NCBI GenBank assembly: GCA_903905065.1 | Contig: CAIVEW010000068.1 | Coordinates: forward strand, 156,670-220,669 | Length of the DNA stretch: 64,000 nucleotides | Reading direction: 5' to 3' | Source: an uncultured Bacteroidota bacterium | Lineage (GTDB): Bacteria > Bacteroidota > Bacteroidia > Chitinophagales > Chitinophagaceae | In this document: positions 51,920-60,737 of the stretch, piece after piece | How the letters are laid out: each line of letters opens with the position of its first letter | Position numbering within the stretch: the first letter of the stretch is position 1 | Notes under the pieces: model-generated | The model's database searches: none | Seen by the model: the letters and a program-made list of their open reading frames with translations, nothing else | Told to the model about the DNA's origin: nothing | Made by a program: the position numbers and the translations under genes

Positions 51920-54900
51920 ATGAAAAAAATACCGGCCTATCTGCGAAGCCTTCTTGTCTCCGCACTATTATTAATGGTGAGTGCAAGTGCTTACGCCTCG
52001 CACGTAGTGGGTGTGGACCTGTTCTATACCTGGCAAAGCGGCAATACGTATAAGATAACATTGATAGTCTATGGCGACTGCGGGCCGGCCAGTGCAGCGG
52101 CTTTCAGCACATTGCCAGATGCTATGCCGAACATTTGTATTTATGATGGCAACACCAATATCGACAACATTAACTTGCCTATACAGCCGCCATCAACAGG
52201 TGTGGAGATAACGCCAGTTTGCCCGGCGGATGTTGCCCTTACCCAATGTACCAATACCTCATTCAGTATACCCGGGATAAAGAAATTTGTTTATTCCGGT
52301 ACCTATACTGTTCCCTATGCATCTGCCGTATGGAGGTTTGTGTTTATCGGGTTTATGGGCGATGGGCAGGCGGGCAGGGCGGCGGCCATTACTAATATTA
52401 CTTCAGGGACGATCATCGAGCTTGAAGATACACTTAACAATACAGTGTATCATAACACCAGCCCCGACCTTACGGTTGTTCCTACGCCGTTCTTTTGCCT
52501 GGACAACAGCGACAACTATAACCCGGGAGCCATAGATCCTGATGGTGACAGCCTTACGTTCTTCCTTGTTCCCGGAATCAATTCGCCGGCATCTGCAGGA
52601 GGAACGACGTTCTGCGGCATTGGTTCGCCAGTTGCGTATGTACCGCCTTACACTGCAACCGCGCCACTTGCGGCGTCGACATTTGCTTTCGATCCGACCA
52701 ACGGGCAAATTAATTTTTTCCCAAATGCACTTCAACGGTCACTAGTTGTCTACAACATTGAGGAACGTAGGGCCGGCGTGTTTGTTGGCACCAGCCAGCG
52801 TGAGATGACCTTCCTGGTGTTAACTTGCACTACGCCTGCAATATCGGGTGTGCTCAGCGGCGCAACAAATGGCACGATCACAGATAGTACGCACTTCCAG
52901 ATATGCGCAAATTCGGGACCCTTCTCGGTAAACATAAATCCTGTGGAGCCGGGCACTACGAATGATATAACCGTGACTTACGGCGGGCTGCCAGCAGGGG
53001 CTACTTTTACAGTAGCCGGAAACGGCACAACCACACCACACTGCACATTTTCCTGGAACTCAACTGGCGTGGCTCCGGGCACTTATACGTTTTTTGTTAC
53101 CTATACGGATAACAACTGCCCGCTTGCCGGGGTGCAGACCATAGCCTACACCATAACGATAATGACATTGCCGACGATCAGCTATTCGCTGGTATCGGCA
53201 GCTACCTGCACAAAAAAGGCCGCCATATCGATCATACCTGGTGGTGGCGGAATTTCCTGGACCATCGACCTGTCCAGTGGCCCGGGCGATACACTGCAAA
53301 CGTGGGTATATCATGGCGCGCCGTTTATCGACAGTATTGTTCCCGGCACCTATACGCTGACCATTTATACTAACCCGGGACACGTGTGTAAGGCAGACCT
53401 GGTATTTACAGTCAACCCTCCTGTAGCTATTGTACCAACAGCCACGTTCACAAACCCCAGCTACTGCGGCAATAACGACGGTACGATAACGCTGCATCAC
53501 CTTCCGGCAGGGACCACTGACACCATAAAATTTTCTTTCAATGGAGTAATACAACCAGCGCAGGTGCATGTTGTGGCTGCGGACAGCACGGTCGTAATAA
53601 CGGGCCTGCTGGCAGGAACCTATACGGGGATAACGGCAACCTACGGAAATTGTGTGTCAACAACCGTTGGACCGGTAGTATTGGTGAACCCGCCGTTTAC
53701 CATGCGCGCACTAACGTCAGTGAATCCGACCTGGTGCGGATATTGCGATGGCTCCATCACCTTGTACGGCTTGCGCCCCGGGGAGACAGATACGATAACC
53801 TATATTTATGCCGGAAGCACCGCTGCGCCAGTCTACCATCTCATTGGCGCGGACAGCACTGTGACGCTAACCGGGCTGTGCCAGGGCACTTACCTGAATT
53901 TTGTTGCGAAGACCTTTGGTGTGTGTGTGTCGAACGCGCTGGGGCCTGTGACACTTTCCGTGCCACCGTTTACGATGCGCGCCCTGACATTTACGAACCC
54001 ATCATGGTGCGGATCGTGCGATGGAACAATAACTTTTTACGGGCTACATCCTGGCCAGACGGACACGATCACTTATTTTCATGATGGTGCAGCGGTAACG
54101 TCTGCGGGTTTCCTTACAGGCGCAGATAGTACATTGACGTTGACGGGACTTTGCTCGGGCGTGTATGCCAATTTCGTTGCCAAGACAGGTGGCATATGCG
54201 TATCGAACGCGCTGGGGCCGGTGACACTGACCACGCCTCCGTTCACCATGCGCGCACTTACCTCGACAAACCCATCTTACTGCGGGCTATGCGATGGCAC
54301 AATTACGTTGTATGGCCTGCATCCGGGGCAGACGGACACGGTAAATTATACGTTCAACGGTGTGGCGCAACCACCGGTGATACGGCTAATACCTGCGGAC
54401 AGCCAGGTTGTCATTACCGGCCTGTGTGCAGGCGCGTACGCTAACTTCGTTGCGCACACGGCAGGCATCTGCATATCCAATACACTAGGCCCTGTGACAC
54501 TCACTGTGCCTCCCTTTACCATGAGGTCTATCACTTTTACAAACCCGGATTATTGCGGGGTATGCAATGGCACGATCACACTTCATGGCCTGCACCCCGG
54601 CGAAACAGACACGATCAACTACACTTATGACGGCACAGCACAGCCACCGCTTGTTGTGTTTATTCCTGCAGACAGCGCGGTAGTGATCACAGGCCTGTGC
54701 GCCGGTACTTATGCTAACTTCATAGCGCATACAGGTGGTGTATGTGTGTCTAATACTTTAGGGCCCGTGACACTTACGGTGCCGCCACTTACGGTGCGGG
54801 CGATCGGTTTCACCAACCCAGACTATTGTGGTATTTGCAATGGCACCATAACCCTGTACGGGTTACACCCCGGCGCGCTTGATACGATCACCTATACGAA

Positions 54901-57118
54901 AGGAGGCGTGGCGCAACCGCCCGTAATTCTTACCATTCCCAGTGACAGTATGATGGTGCTGACCGGGCTGTGTGCGGGCGTCTATGATAATTTTGTGGCG
55001 CATGCGGGCGCGGGCTGCGTGTCTAATTCATTGGGACCGGTTACGCTTACGGTGCCGCCGTTTTCTGTGCGCTCGCTCACGTTCACCAATCCTGACTATT
55101 GCGGCATTTGCAATGGTACAATAACCCTGCATGGCGTTTATCCCGGCGAACTGGATACGATCAATTACACACTCGGAGGTGTGCCTCAGCCACCTATCAT
55201 ACTTACTATCCCGGCTGACAGTACCGTTCATCTTACCGGTTTGTGTGCAGGTGTCTACGATAATTTCATTACGAATACGGGCGGTGTGTGCGTGTCTAAT
55301 ACGCTGGGACCGGCGGATCTTACTGTACCTCCATTTACCATGCGCGCACTTAGCTTCACTAATCCCGATTACTGCGGCATCTGCAATGGCACAATAACGC
55401 TCTATGGCCTCCATCCAGGTGAATTGGATACCATAAATTATACGTTTGACGGCGGAGCGATGCCACCCATCATTGTTACCATCCCTGCCGACAGCATAGT
55501 ATCGCTGACTGGTTTGTGTTTTGGTACCTACGATAATTTCATAGCGCGCACGGGTGGCGTATGTGTGTCTAACACCTTAGGCCCTGCCGATCTTACAGTG
55601 CCGCCGTTTACCATGCGCGCCGCGACTTATACCAACCCTACAAAATGCGGGTTCTGCGATGGCAGCATAAAGCTTTATGGTTTGCATCCGGGACAGACGG
55701 ATACGGTAACGTATTCATTTAATGGTGCGCCACAGCCGGGCGGAGCCTACTTTATTGGGCCCGACAGCACGGTGCTGCTTTCCAGTTTGTGCGAAGGCGT
55801 GTACAGTAATATCGTTGCCAAGACAGGCGGCGTATGCGTATCTAATGTGCTGGGGCCAGAGACGCTGGTAGCTCCGCCTATTATTGACAGCTTCACTTAT
55901 GAGGTGCACGAGGGCTGCAACGGGGATACGGTAGTCTGTACCAATTACTCCTGGCCGGCATCTGACCTAACGTATGTTTGGTCGTTTGGCGATGGCGCTA
56001 CCAGTACTGCAACCAATCCGTCGCATATTTATACGGCATCGGGCACGTTCACATTGAAACTGGTTATCACCAACACCCGCTGTGTGGACAGTATGAAGCA
56101 GGAAGTGGAGCTGAAGAACCTGATCACCGCGGGCTTTACGGCCGTGCCGGATAGTTTCCTGTGCCAGGGGAAACCAGTAGTATTTACCAATACGTCGACA
56201 GGTATTTCACTTAATTATACCTGGTTGTTCGGTGATGGGAATACGGATACGGCGACCAATGTGACACATATTTTTTACAACTCGGGTACTTATGATGTTC
56301 AACTTATAGTAACCAATTATGTGCCCTGCAGTGATACGGTTACGATGCCGATAACGGTGGACTCGATGAGCGCAATAAGTATCAATGCTACGGATACGGT
56401 GTTGTGCGGTGGGCATGATGTGACTTTTACCGGTATTTATACCTCATTCGGTAACACCGGTGTTACCTGGACGTTCAGTGATGGAGGCTTAATTCAGAAT
56501 CAAAATCCCGTGGTACATGGTTTTGCATCGGGCGGGGTATATACCGTCTCCGTTGAAGCATTTTACAGGGCCTGCCCGGATACAAGCACGTGGAAGCAGG
56601 TGGTTATTTTCGGCTATCCTTCGATTGATCTTGGGCCGGATACCTCGATATGCGCCGGCAGCACGGGCATTACGCTCATGGATAATCTCAATGCAGGCAA
56701 TACAATGGCAAAGTGGCTATGGAGCAACGGGGAGACGACACCGTATACGGCTGTGGTAAGCCCCGGATACTACTATTGTACGGTAACGATAGCCGGTTGT
56801 TCAGCTACGGATACTGTATGGGTGCAAAACGGTTGCTTCCTGGATATTCCAAATGCGTTCACTCCGAACGGAGATGGATCAAATGACTACTTCCTGCCAC
56901 GGCCATTGCTGGGCAGAGGGCTTGCGACTTTTACTATGAATATCTATGACCGCTGGGGAGAATTGATATTTACAACCAACAATACAGAAGGCAGGGGATG
57001 GGATGGCCGCTTCAACAATGTGATGCAGCCGGAGGGCGTGTATATTTATGTTATTGACGCAACCTTCATAGACGGTGAAAAGGAGCATCACCAGGGAAAT
57101 GTGACGCTGCTGAAGTAA
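51920..57118 (+). CDS. giant gliding/surface protein: nine 4-Cys repeats, PKD domains and T9SS type B (CHU_C) sorting domain
   Basis: 1733 aa from ATG 51920, which begins the signal peptide (KIPAYLRSLLVSALLLMVSA, cut near AYA); the earlier start at 51866 is less likely. N-terminal SHVVGVDLFYTWQSGNTYKI domain is common to large Bacteroidota surface proteins. Nine tandem units of about 91 residues (about 510-1330) each hold PPFTMRAL, NPxYCGxCxGTITLYGLHPG, ADSxVxLTGLCxG and GGVCVSNxLGP, i.e. four Cys per unit. Then two clear PKD domains (YVWSFGDGATSTATNPSHIY, YTWLFGDGNTDTATNVTHIF) and a third divergent one (VTWTFSDG). The C-terminal domain DIPNAFTPNGDGSNDYFLP, YDRWGELIF and GVYIYVIDA is the gliding-associated type B sorting domain. 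Probable extracellular adhesin stabilised by disulfides. Confidence 0.92.
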   Translation: MKKIPAYLRSLLVSALLLMVSASAYASHVVGVDLFYTWQSGNTYKITLIVYGDCGPASAAAFSTLPDAMPNICIYDGNTNIDNINLPIQPPSTGVEITPVCPADVALTQCTNTSFSIPGIKKFVYSGTYTVPYASAVWRFVFIGFMGDGQAGRAAAITNITSGTIIELEDTLNNTVYHNTSPDLTVVPTPFFCLDNSDNYNPGAIDPDGDSLTFFLVPGINSPASAGGTTFCGIGSPVAYVPPYTATAPLAASTFAFDPTNGQINFFPNALQRSLVVYNIEERRAGVFVGTSQREMTFLVLTCTTPAISGVLSGATNGTITDSTHFQICANSGPFSVNINPVEPGTTNDITVTYGGLPAGATFTVAGNGTTTPHCTFSWNSTGVAPGTYTFFVTYTDNNCPLAGVQTIAYTITIMTLPTISYSLVSAATCTKKAAISIIPGGGGISWTIDLSSGPGDTLQTWVYHGAPFIDSIVPGTYTLTIYTNPGHVCKADLVFTVNPPVAIVPTATFTNPSYCGNNDGTITLHHLPAGTTDTIKFSFNGVIQPAQVHVVAADSTVVITGLLAGTYTGITATYGNCVSTTVGPVVLVNPPFTMRALTSVNPTWCGYCDGSITLYGLRPGETDTITYIYAGSTAAPVYHLIGADSTVTLTGLCQGTYLNFVAKTFGVCVSNALGPVTLSVPPFTMRALTFTNPSWCGSCDGTITFYGLHPGQTDTITYFHDGAAVTSAGFLTGADSTLTLTGLCSGVYANFVAKTGGICVSNALGPVTLTTPPFTMRALTSTNPSYCGLCDGTITLYGLHPGQTDTVNYTFNGVAQPPVIRLIPADSQVVITGLCAGAYANFVAHTAGICISNTLGPVTLTVPPFTMRSITFTNPDYCGVCNGTITLHGLHPGETDTINYTYDGTAQPPLVVFIPADSAVVITGLCAGTYANFIAHTGGVCVSNTLGPVTLTVPPLTVRAIGFTNPDYCGICNGTITLYGLHPGALDTITYTKGGVAQPPVILTIPSDSMMVLTGLCAGVYDNFVAHAGAGCVSNSLGPVTLTVPPFSVRSLTFTNPDYCGICNGTITLHGVYPGELDTINYTLGGVPQPPIILTIPADSTVHLTGLCAGVYDNFITNTGGVCVSNTLGPADLTVPPFTMRALSFTNPDYCGICNGTITLYGLHPGELDTINYTFDGGAMPPIIVTIPADSIVSLTGLCFGTYDNFIARTGGVCVSNTLGPADLTVPPFTMRAATYTNPTKCGFCDGSIKLYGLHPGQTDTVTYSFNGAPQPGGAYFIGPDSTVLLSSLCEGVYSNIVAKTGGVCVSNVLGPETLVAPPIIDSFTYEVHEGCNGDTVVCTNYSWPASDLTYVWSFGDGATSTATNPSHIYTASGTFTLKLVITNTRCVDSMKQEVELKNLITAGFTAVPDSFLCQGKPVVFTNTSTGISLNYTWLFGDGNTDTATNVTHIFYNSGTYDVQLIVTNYVPCSDTVTMPITVDSMSAISINATDTVLCGGHDVTFTGIYTSFGNTGVTWTFSDGGLIQNQNPVVHGFASGGVYTVSVEAFYRACPDTSTWKQVVIFGYPSIDLGPDTSICAGSTGITLMDNLNAGNTMAKWLWSNGETTPYTAVVSPGYYYCTVTIAGCSATDTVWVQNGCFLDIPNAFTPNGDGSNDYFLPRPLLGRGLATFTMNIYDRWGELIFTTNNTEGRGWDGRFNNVMQPEGVYIYVIDATFIDGEKEHHQGNVTLLK

Positions 57119-57144
57119 TGTATAGCAGGTATCTGATTTTTTTT

Positions 57145-57173
57145 AGGCGTTCAGACATGGGCGCCTTTTTTTT
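57145..57173 (+). terminator. rho-independent terminator after the giant surface-protein gene
   Basis: AGGCG stem, 12-nt loop, CGCCT and a run of eight T, 27 bp past the stop codon. Confidence 0.65.
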
Positions 57174-57238
57174 ATCAAAACTTTCCCTTTAAAATTCGGA
57201 AATTTGTTTTTGAGCGGAGCGCGTGTGCCCCATGTTTG

Positions 57239-57260
57239 GAGACGTCATCCATGGCGTCTC
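57239..57260. repeat. small inverted repeat upstream of uvrB
   Basis: GAGACG, 10-nt spacer, CGTCTC. Resembles dispersed hairpin repeats of other genomes, but only one copy is seen here. Confidence 0.4.
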
Positions 57261-57301
57261 TACGATGTGGTTCATAACATAACAGCAGACCACCTAAAAA
57301 A

Positions 57302-59332
57302 ATGAAATTCAAGATACAAAGCCCATACGAACCAGCAGGAGATCAGCCGGAAGCTATCAGGCAGCTTGCGGAAGGTATTGAGCAGGGCGAAAAATTCCAG
57401 GCGCTGCTGGGTGTTACCGGGTCAGGCAAAACCTTTACGGTAGCTAATGTGATACAGAAAGTGCAGAAGCCGACGCTGGTGCTGACCCACAATAAAACGT
57501 TGGTAGCGCAGCTTTATGGCGAGTTCCGGCAGTTCTTCCCGGATAATGCTGTAGAGTATTTTGTTTCCTACTACGATTATTATCAGCCGGAAGCATACAT
57601 GCCGGTATCTAATACCTATATTGAAAAAGATCTTTCAATAAATGAGGAGCTGGAGAAGCTAAGGTTGCGGGCTACATCGAGCCTGTTGAGTGGCCGTAGC
57701 GATATTATTGTAGTCGCTTCAGTGTCGTGCATTTATGGTATCGGTAATCCTACGGAATATGCGAACAGTATCATCCGTTTTAAAAAAGGGGACAATGTAG
57801 GGAGGAACCATTTTCTGCACCAACTGGTCAATTCGCTGTACAACCGCAGCCAGGGCGAGTTCTCGCGGGGTACCTTCAGGGTAAATGGGGATACGGTCGA
57901 TGTGAACCTGCCTTATGTGGATTATGGTTACCGGATTACGTTCTTCGGTGATGAAGTGGAAGAAGTGGAGAGCTTTGAGCCGGATACTGGTAAGCGGATA
58001 GCGGTGATGGAGAATGCTGCGATATTTCCTGCGAACCTCTACATTGCCCCGCGCGACCAGATGACGCAGATACTCTATGAGATACAGGATGAGATGAATG
58101 CGCAAGCGGATTACTTCAAGCGAATAGGCAAGCATATAGAGGCACAACGGATAAAGGAGCGGGTGAGCTATGACATTGAAATGATACAGGAGTTGGGCTA
58201 CTGCAGCGGCATTGAGAACTACTCACGATTCCTGGACCGCAGGAAACCGGGCGCGAGGCCCTTTTGCCTGCTCGATTATTTTCCGGACGATTATTTACTC
58301 GTGATAGATGAAAGCCACGTGACCATACCGCAGATCAGTGGGATGTATGGCGGGGACCGGTCGAGAAAATTAACGCTGGTGGATTTTGGGTTCCGGCTAC
58401 CATCGGCGCTGGATAACCGACCGCTGAATTTTTATGAGTTTGAGGCGCTGGTGTCGCAGGTGTTGTTTATTAGCGCCACGCCGGGAAAGTATGAACTGGA
58501 ACATACAGGTGGGGTGGTGGTGGAGCAAATAGTGCGCCCCACGGGCCTTCTGGAGCCGCCAATAGAGGTGCGGCCAAGCATAAACCAGATAGACGATCTG
58601 CTGGATGAAATAGACAAGCGTGTAAAAAGTGGCGACCGGGTGCTGGTAACCACACTCACCAAACGCATGGCCGAAGAGCTGGATAAATACCTGAAGCGGA
58701 TAAACATCAACTCCAAGTACATACATTCTGAAGTGGACACGCTGGAGCGCGTGGAGATATTGCGCGATCTGCGCCTCGGCAACATAAATGTGCTGGTAGG
58801 CGTGAACCTATTACGCGAGGGCCTGGACCTGCCGGAAGTATCGCTAATGGCAATACTGGATGCAGATAAGGAAGGGTTTTTGAGGGATGAGCGATCACTG
58901 ACACAGATGGCGGGGCGTGCGGCGAGAAATGTAAACGGGCTGGTGATATTTTACGCAGATAAAATAACGGACAGCATGCGCCGAACCATGGATGAAACAG
59001 ACCGCCGCAGGGAAAAGCAGATAAAGTACAACCTGGAGCATAACATTACCCCAATGACCATCAAAAAATCAATACAGGAAATAATGCTGCAGGGCTCTGT
59101 GCTGGACATAAAGGGGTATGATGAAAACAACAAGTATGCTCTGCCGGATCAGGTATTGCCAATGGCTGCAGAAGATGAGGTAGCCTACCGTTCAGCAGCA
59201 CAACTCGATAAAATAATTACCCGCACCAAAAAAGAGATGGAGAAGGCGGCGAAGGATCTTGACTTTATGGAAGCAGCACGGTTGAGGGATGAATTACTGA
59301 GGTTTCAGAAGGAAAGAGAGGGGTTGAAATAG
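57302..59332 (+). CDS. uvrB: excinuclease ABC subunit UvrB
   Basis: 676 aa, full length. Walker A GVTGSGKTFTVANVIQ (about 40), beta-hairpin region YYDYYQPEAYMPVSNTYIEK (about 93-112) that inserts into DNA, helicase motifs VIDESHVTIPQ (about 338), LTKRMAEELD and NINVLVGVNLLREGLDLPEV, and QMAGRAARN. C-terminal UVR domain (EMEKAAKDLDFMEAARLRDE) binds UvrC. Damage recognition and hand-over to UvrC in nucleotide excision repair. Confidence 0.98.
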   Translation: MKFKIQSPYEPAGDQPEAIRQLAEGIEQGEKFQALLGVTGSGKTFTVANVIQKVQKPTLVLTHNKTLVAQLYGEFRQFFPDNAVEYFVSYYDYYQPEAYMPVSNTYIEKDLSINEELEKLRLRATSSLLSGRSDIIVVASVSCIYGIGNPTEYANSIIRFKKGDNVGRNHFLHQLVNSLYNRSQGEFSRGTFRVNGDTVDVNLPYVDYGYRITFFGDEVEEVESFEPDTGKRIAVMENAAIFPANLYIAPRDQMTQILYEIQDEMNAQADYFKRIGKHIEAQRIKERVSYDIEMIQELGYCSGIENYSRFLDRRKPGARPFCLLDYFPDDYLLVIDESHVTIPQISGMYGGDRSRKLTLVDFGFRLPSALDNRPLNFYEFEALVSQVLFISATPGKYELEHTGGVVVEQIVRPTGLLEPPIEVRPSINQIDDLLDEIDKRVKSGDRVLVTTLTKRMAEELDKYLKRININSKYIHSEVDTLERVEILRDLRLGNINVLVGVNLLREGLDLPEVSLMAILDADKEGFLRDERSLTQMAGRAARNVNGLVIFYADKITDSMRRTMDETDRRREKQIKYNLEHNITPMTIKKSIQEIMLQGSVLDIKGYDENNKYALPDQVLPMAAEDEVAYRSAAQLDKIITRTKKEMEKAAKDLDFMEAARLRDELLRFQKEREGLK

Positions 59333-59364
59333 AAAGTTATTTACCTTCGTTGTGTGGTCTCGTA

Positions 59365-59395
59365 TTTGTCATGCTGAGGCACGAAGCATCTACAC
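59365..59395 (+). repeat. left 31-bp inverted repeat of the GIY-YIG unit
   Basis: TTTGTC, then ATGCTGAGGCACGAAGCAT, then CTACAC. Itself hairpin-capable (ATGCT/AGCAT). Matches the right repeat in inverse orientation at 30 of 31 positions. Confidence 0.85.
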
Positions 59396-59447
59396 ACCAA
59401 CAGGGAATTGCTTAATTTGTGTCTAAAAGCAGCTTTTCCAGTCAGAT

Positions 59448-59756
59448 ATGAAACCATTAGGTGTTCACAATTATTACGTTTATATTCTTACCAATGTCAA
59501 CAAAAATGTCTTTTATATTGGTGTTACAAATTCTGTAGAAAACAGAGTTGAACAGCACAGGGCCGATGCTAACGGAGAGAAGAAAACCTTTGCTGGCAGA
59601 TATAATTGCATTTACGTGCTTTACTTTGAACGGTTTCAATTTATCAATGATGCCATATCCCGTGAAAAGGAATTGAAAGGTTGGACGAGAGCGAAAAAGG
59701 AATCGCTAATAACCAGCTTTAATCCGAAATGGGAATTTTTAAATCTGCAATGGTGA
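59448..59756 (+). CDS. GIY-YIG nuclease family protein (UvrC N-terminal-like), within inverted repeats
   Basis: 102 aa single-domain GIY-YIG protein of the YhbQ/UPF0213 size class. Motifs: YYVYILTN (GIY equivalent), FYIGVTN (YIG equivalent, about 24-30), ENRVEQHR with the catalytic Arg (about 34), and REKELKGWTRAKKE carrying the catalytic Glu (about 75). These enzymes cut DNA; for the stand-alone class the biological role is uncertain. The gene is bracketed by 31-bp inverted repeats at 59365 and 59838, which suggests a small mobile or mobilised unit. Confidence 0.88.
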   Translation: MKPLGVHNYYVYILTNVNKNVFYIGVTNSVENRVEQHRADANGEKKTFAGRYNCIYVLYFERFQFINDAISREKELKGWTRAKKESLITSFNPKWEFLNLQW

Positions 59757-59837
59757 CTTACAGAATAGTTGCCGTTTGCAGGTTTCGTGGCTTTTGCACC
59801 CATATCCTGGCAAGAAACGCGAGCACCTTCATCGTGA

Positions 59838-59868
59838 GTATAGATGCTTCGTGCCTCAGCATGACAAA
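59838..59868 (-). repeat. right 31-bp inverted repeat of the GIY-YIG unit
   Basis: Reverse complement of the left repeat with one mismatch (GTATAG against GTGTAG). Unit length edge to edge is 504 bp. Confidence 0.85.
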
Positions 59869-59908
59869 AGCAAGTAAGACCCAAGACAGTGAGCAAGGTG
59901 GATGCTAT

Positions 59909-60571
59909 TCATCGAGTCTTATATCCCGTTTTACAATCAATGATACCGCTCACCTTTTTACTGCCAGATGCATTTGATACCCACATTTGGTAATCGCCCT
60001 TAACGGCTGTGCCCGTGCCCGGCTTAGCGGATGATTCTCTTATGTTGACAGAGACACTATCTACTGCGTACTCCTGTCCGCCGCTAAATGCTTCCTTGAA
60101 TGTAGGTGTAAACGCTCTTTCGTCCAATGTATCTTCGGAAGTGCTACCAGGTTTTTGTGAAATCGGAGCTCCCCTTCCTTTAAATATGCCAACGCCACTT
60201 GCCGGCCCTGAAGCGGTAATCGTAAGAAATATTGGGAAGGCGTTTCGTCCGGTGGCTGCCATCGTGAATATTGAATTTTTGCCTGTTTTTTGAATGTCGC
60301 AATAATAGTCCAGGGTGTCTGCAGGGGCGGGATGATTTCTTACTATTTTCTTTGCAAACCGTCCGGTTCCGGTTCCTTCCATCGTGATCTCCGCCGTGCC
60401 TTGCTCATCTTCTTTCGGAACAACGGTGCCGCCTTCAAAACCAAAAACCTGGGTAATGGTATCTGCATAAGTGACCCCGTTATCCGTGATGGTGATCATG
60501 TTTACTGATGGCTTGTTGTTGCAGGATACAATAATAACGACGCCAAAGAGCGCGAATAACAGCTTTTTCAT
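59909..60571 (-). CDS. hypothetical lipoprotein
   Basis: 220 aa. Lipoprotein signal MKKLLFALFGVVIIVSCNNK with a lipobox ending in Cys (about residue 17). Mature domain is beta-rich (GTAEITMEGTGTGRFAKKIV, NSIFTMAATGRNAFPIFLTI, DYQMWVSNASGSKKVSGIID). No family recognised. Convergent with the GIY-YIG unit and divergent from the TonB-receptor-like gene. Confidence 0.75.
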   Translation of the reverse strand: MKKLLFALFGVVIIVSCNNKPSVNMITITDNGVTYADTITQVFGFEGGTVVPKEDEQGTAEITMEGTGTGRFAKKIVRNHPAPADTLDYYCDIQKTGKNSIFTMAATGRNAFPIFLTITASGPASGVGIFKGRGAPISQKPGSTSEDTLDERAFTPTFKEAFSGGQEYAVDSVSVNIRESSAKPGTGTAVKGDYQMWVSNASGSKKVSGIIDCKTGYKTR

Positions 60572-60737
60572 TGTATGATTGTTTGAAAGTTAAATATATA
60601 ACAACTGGGGAGTAACAGGTTGATGATTAACCTTATTTAACCTTTGCGTTTACTCCTGCTGGAATTTGAATAAAGAGACGATACTGCTAACTTCGCAGAC
60701 CCCAGTAAAATTTTCAGAAAAAAGGAGTTAATAAAAA

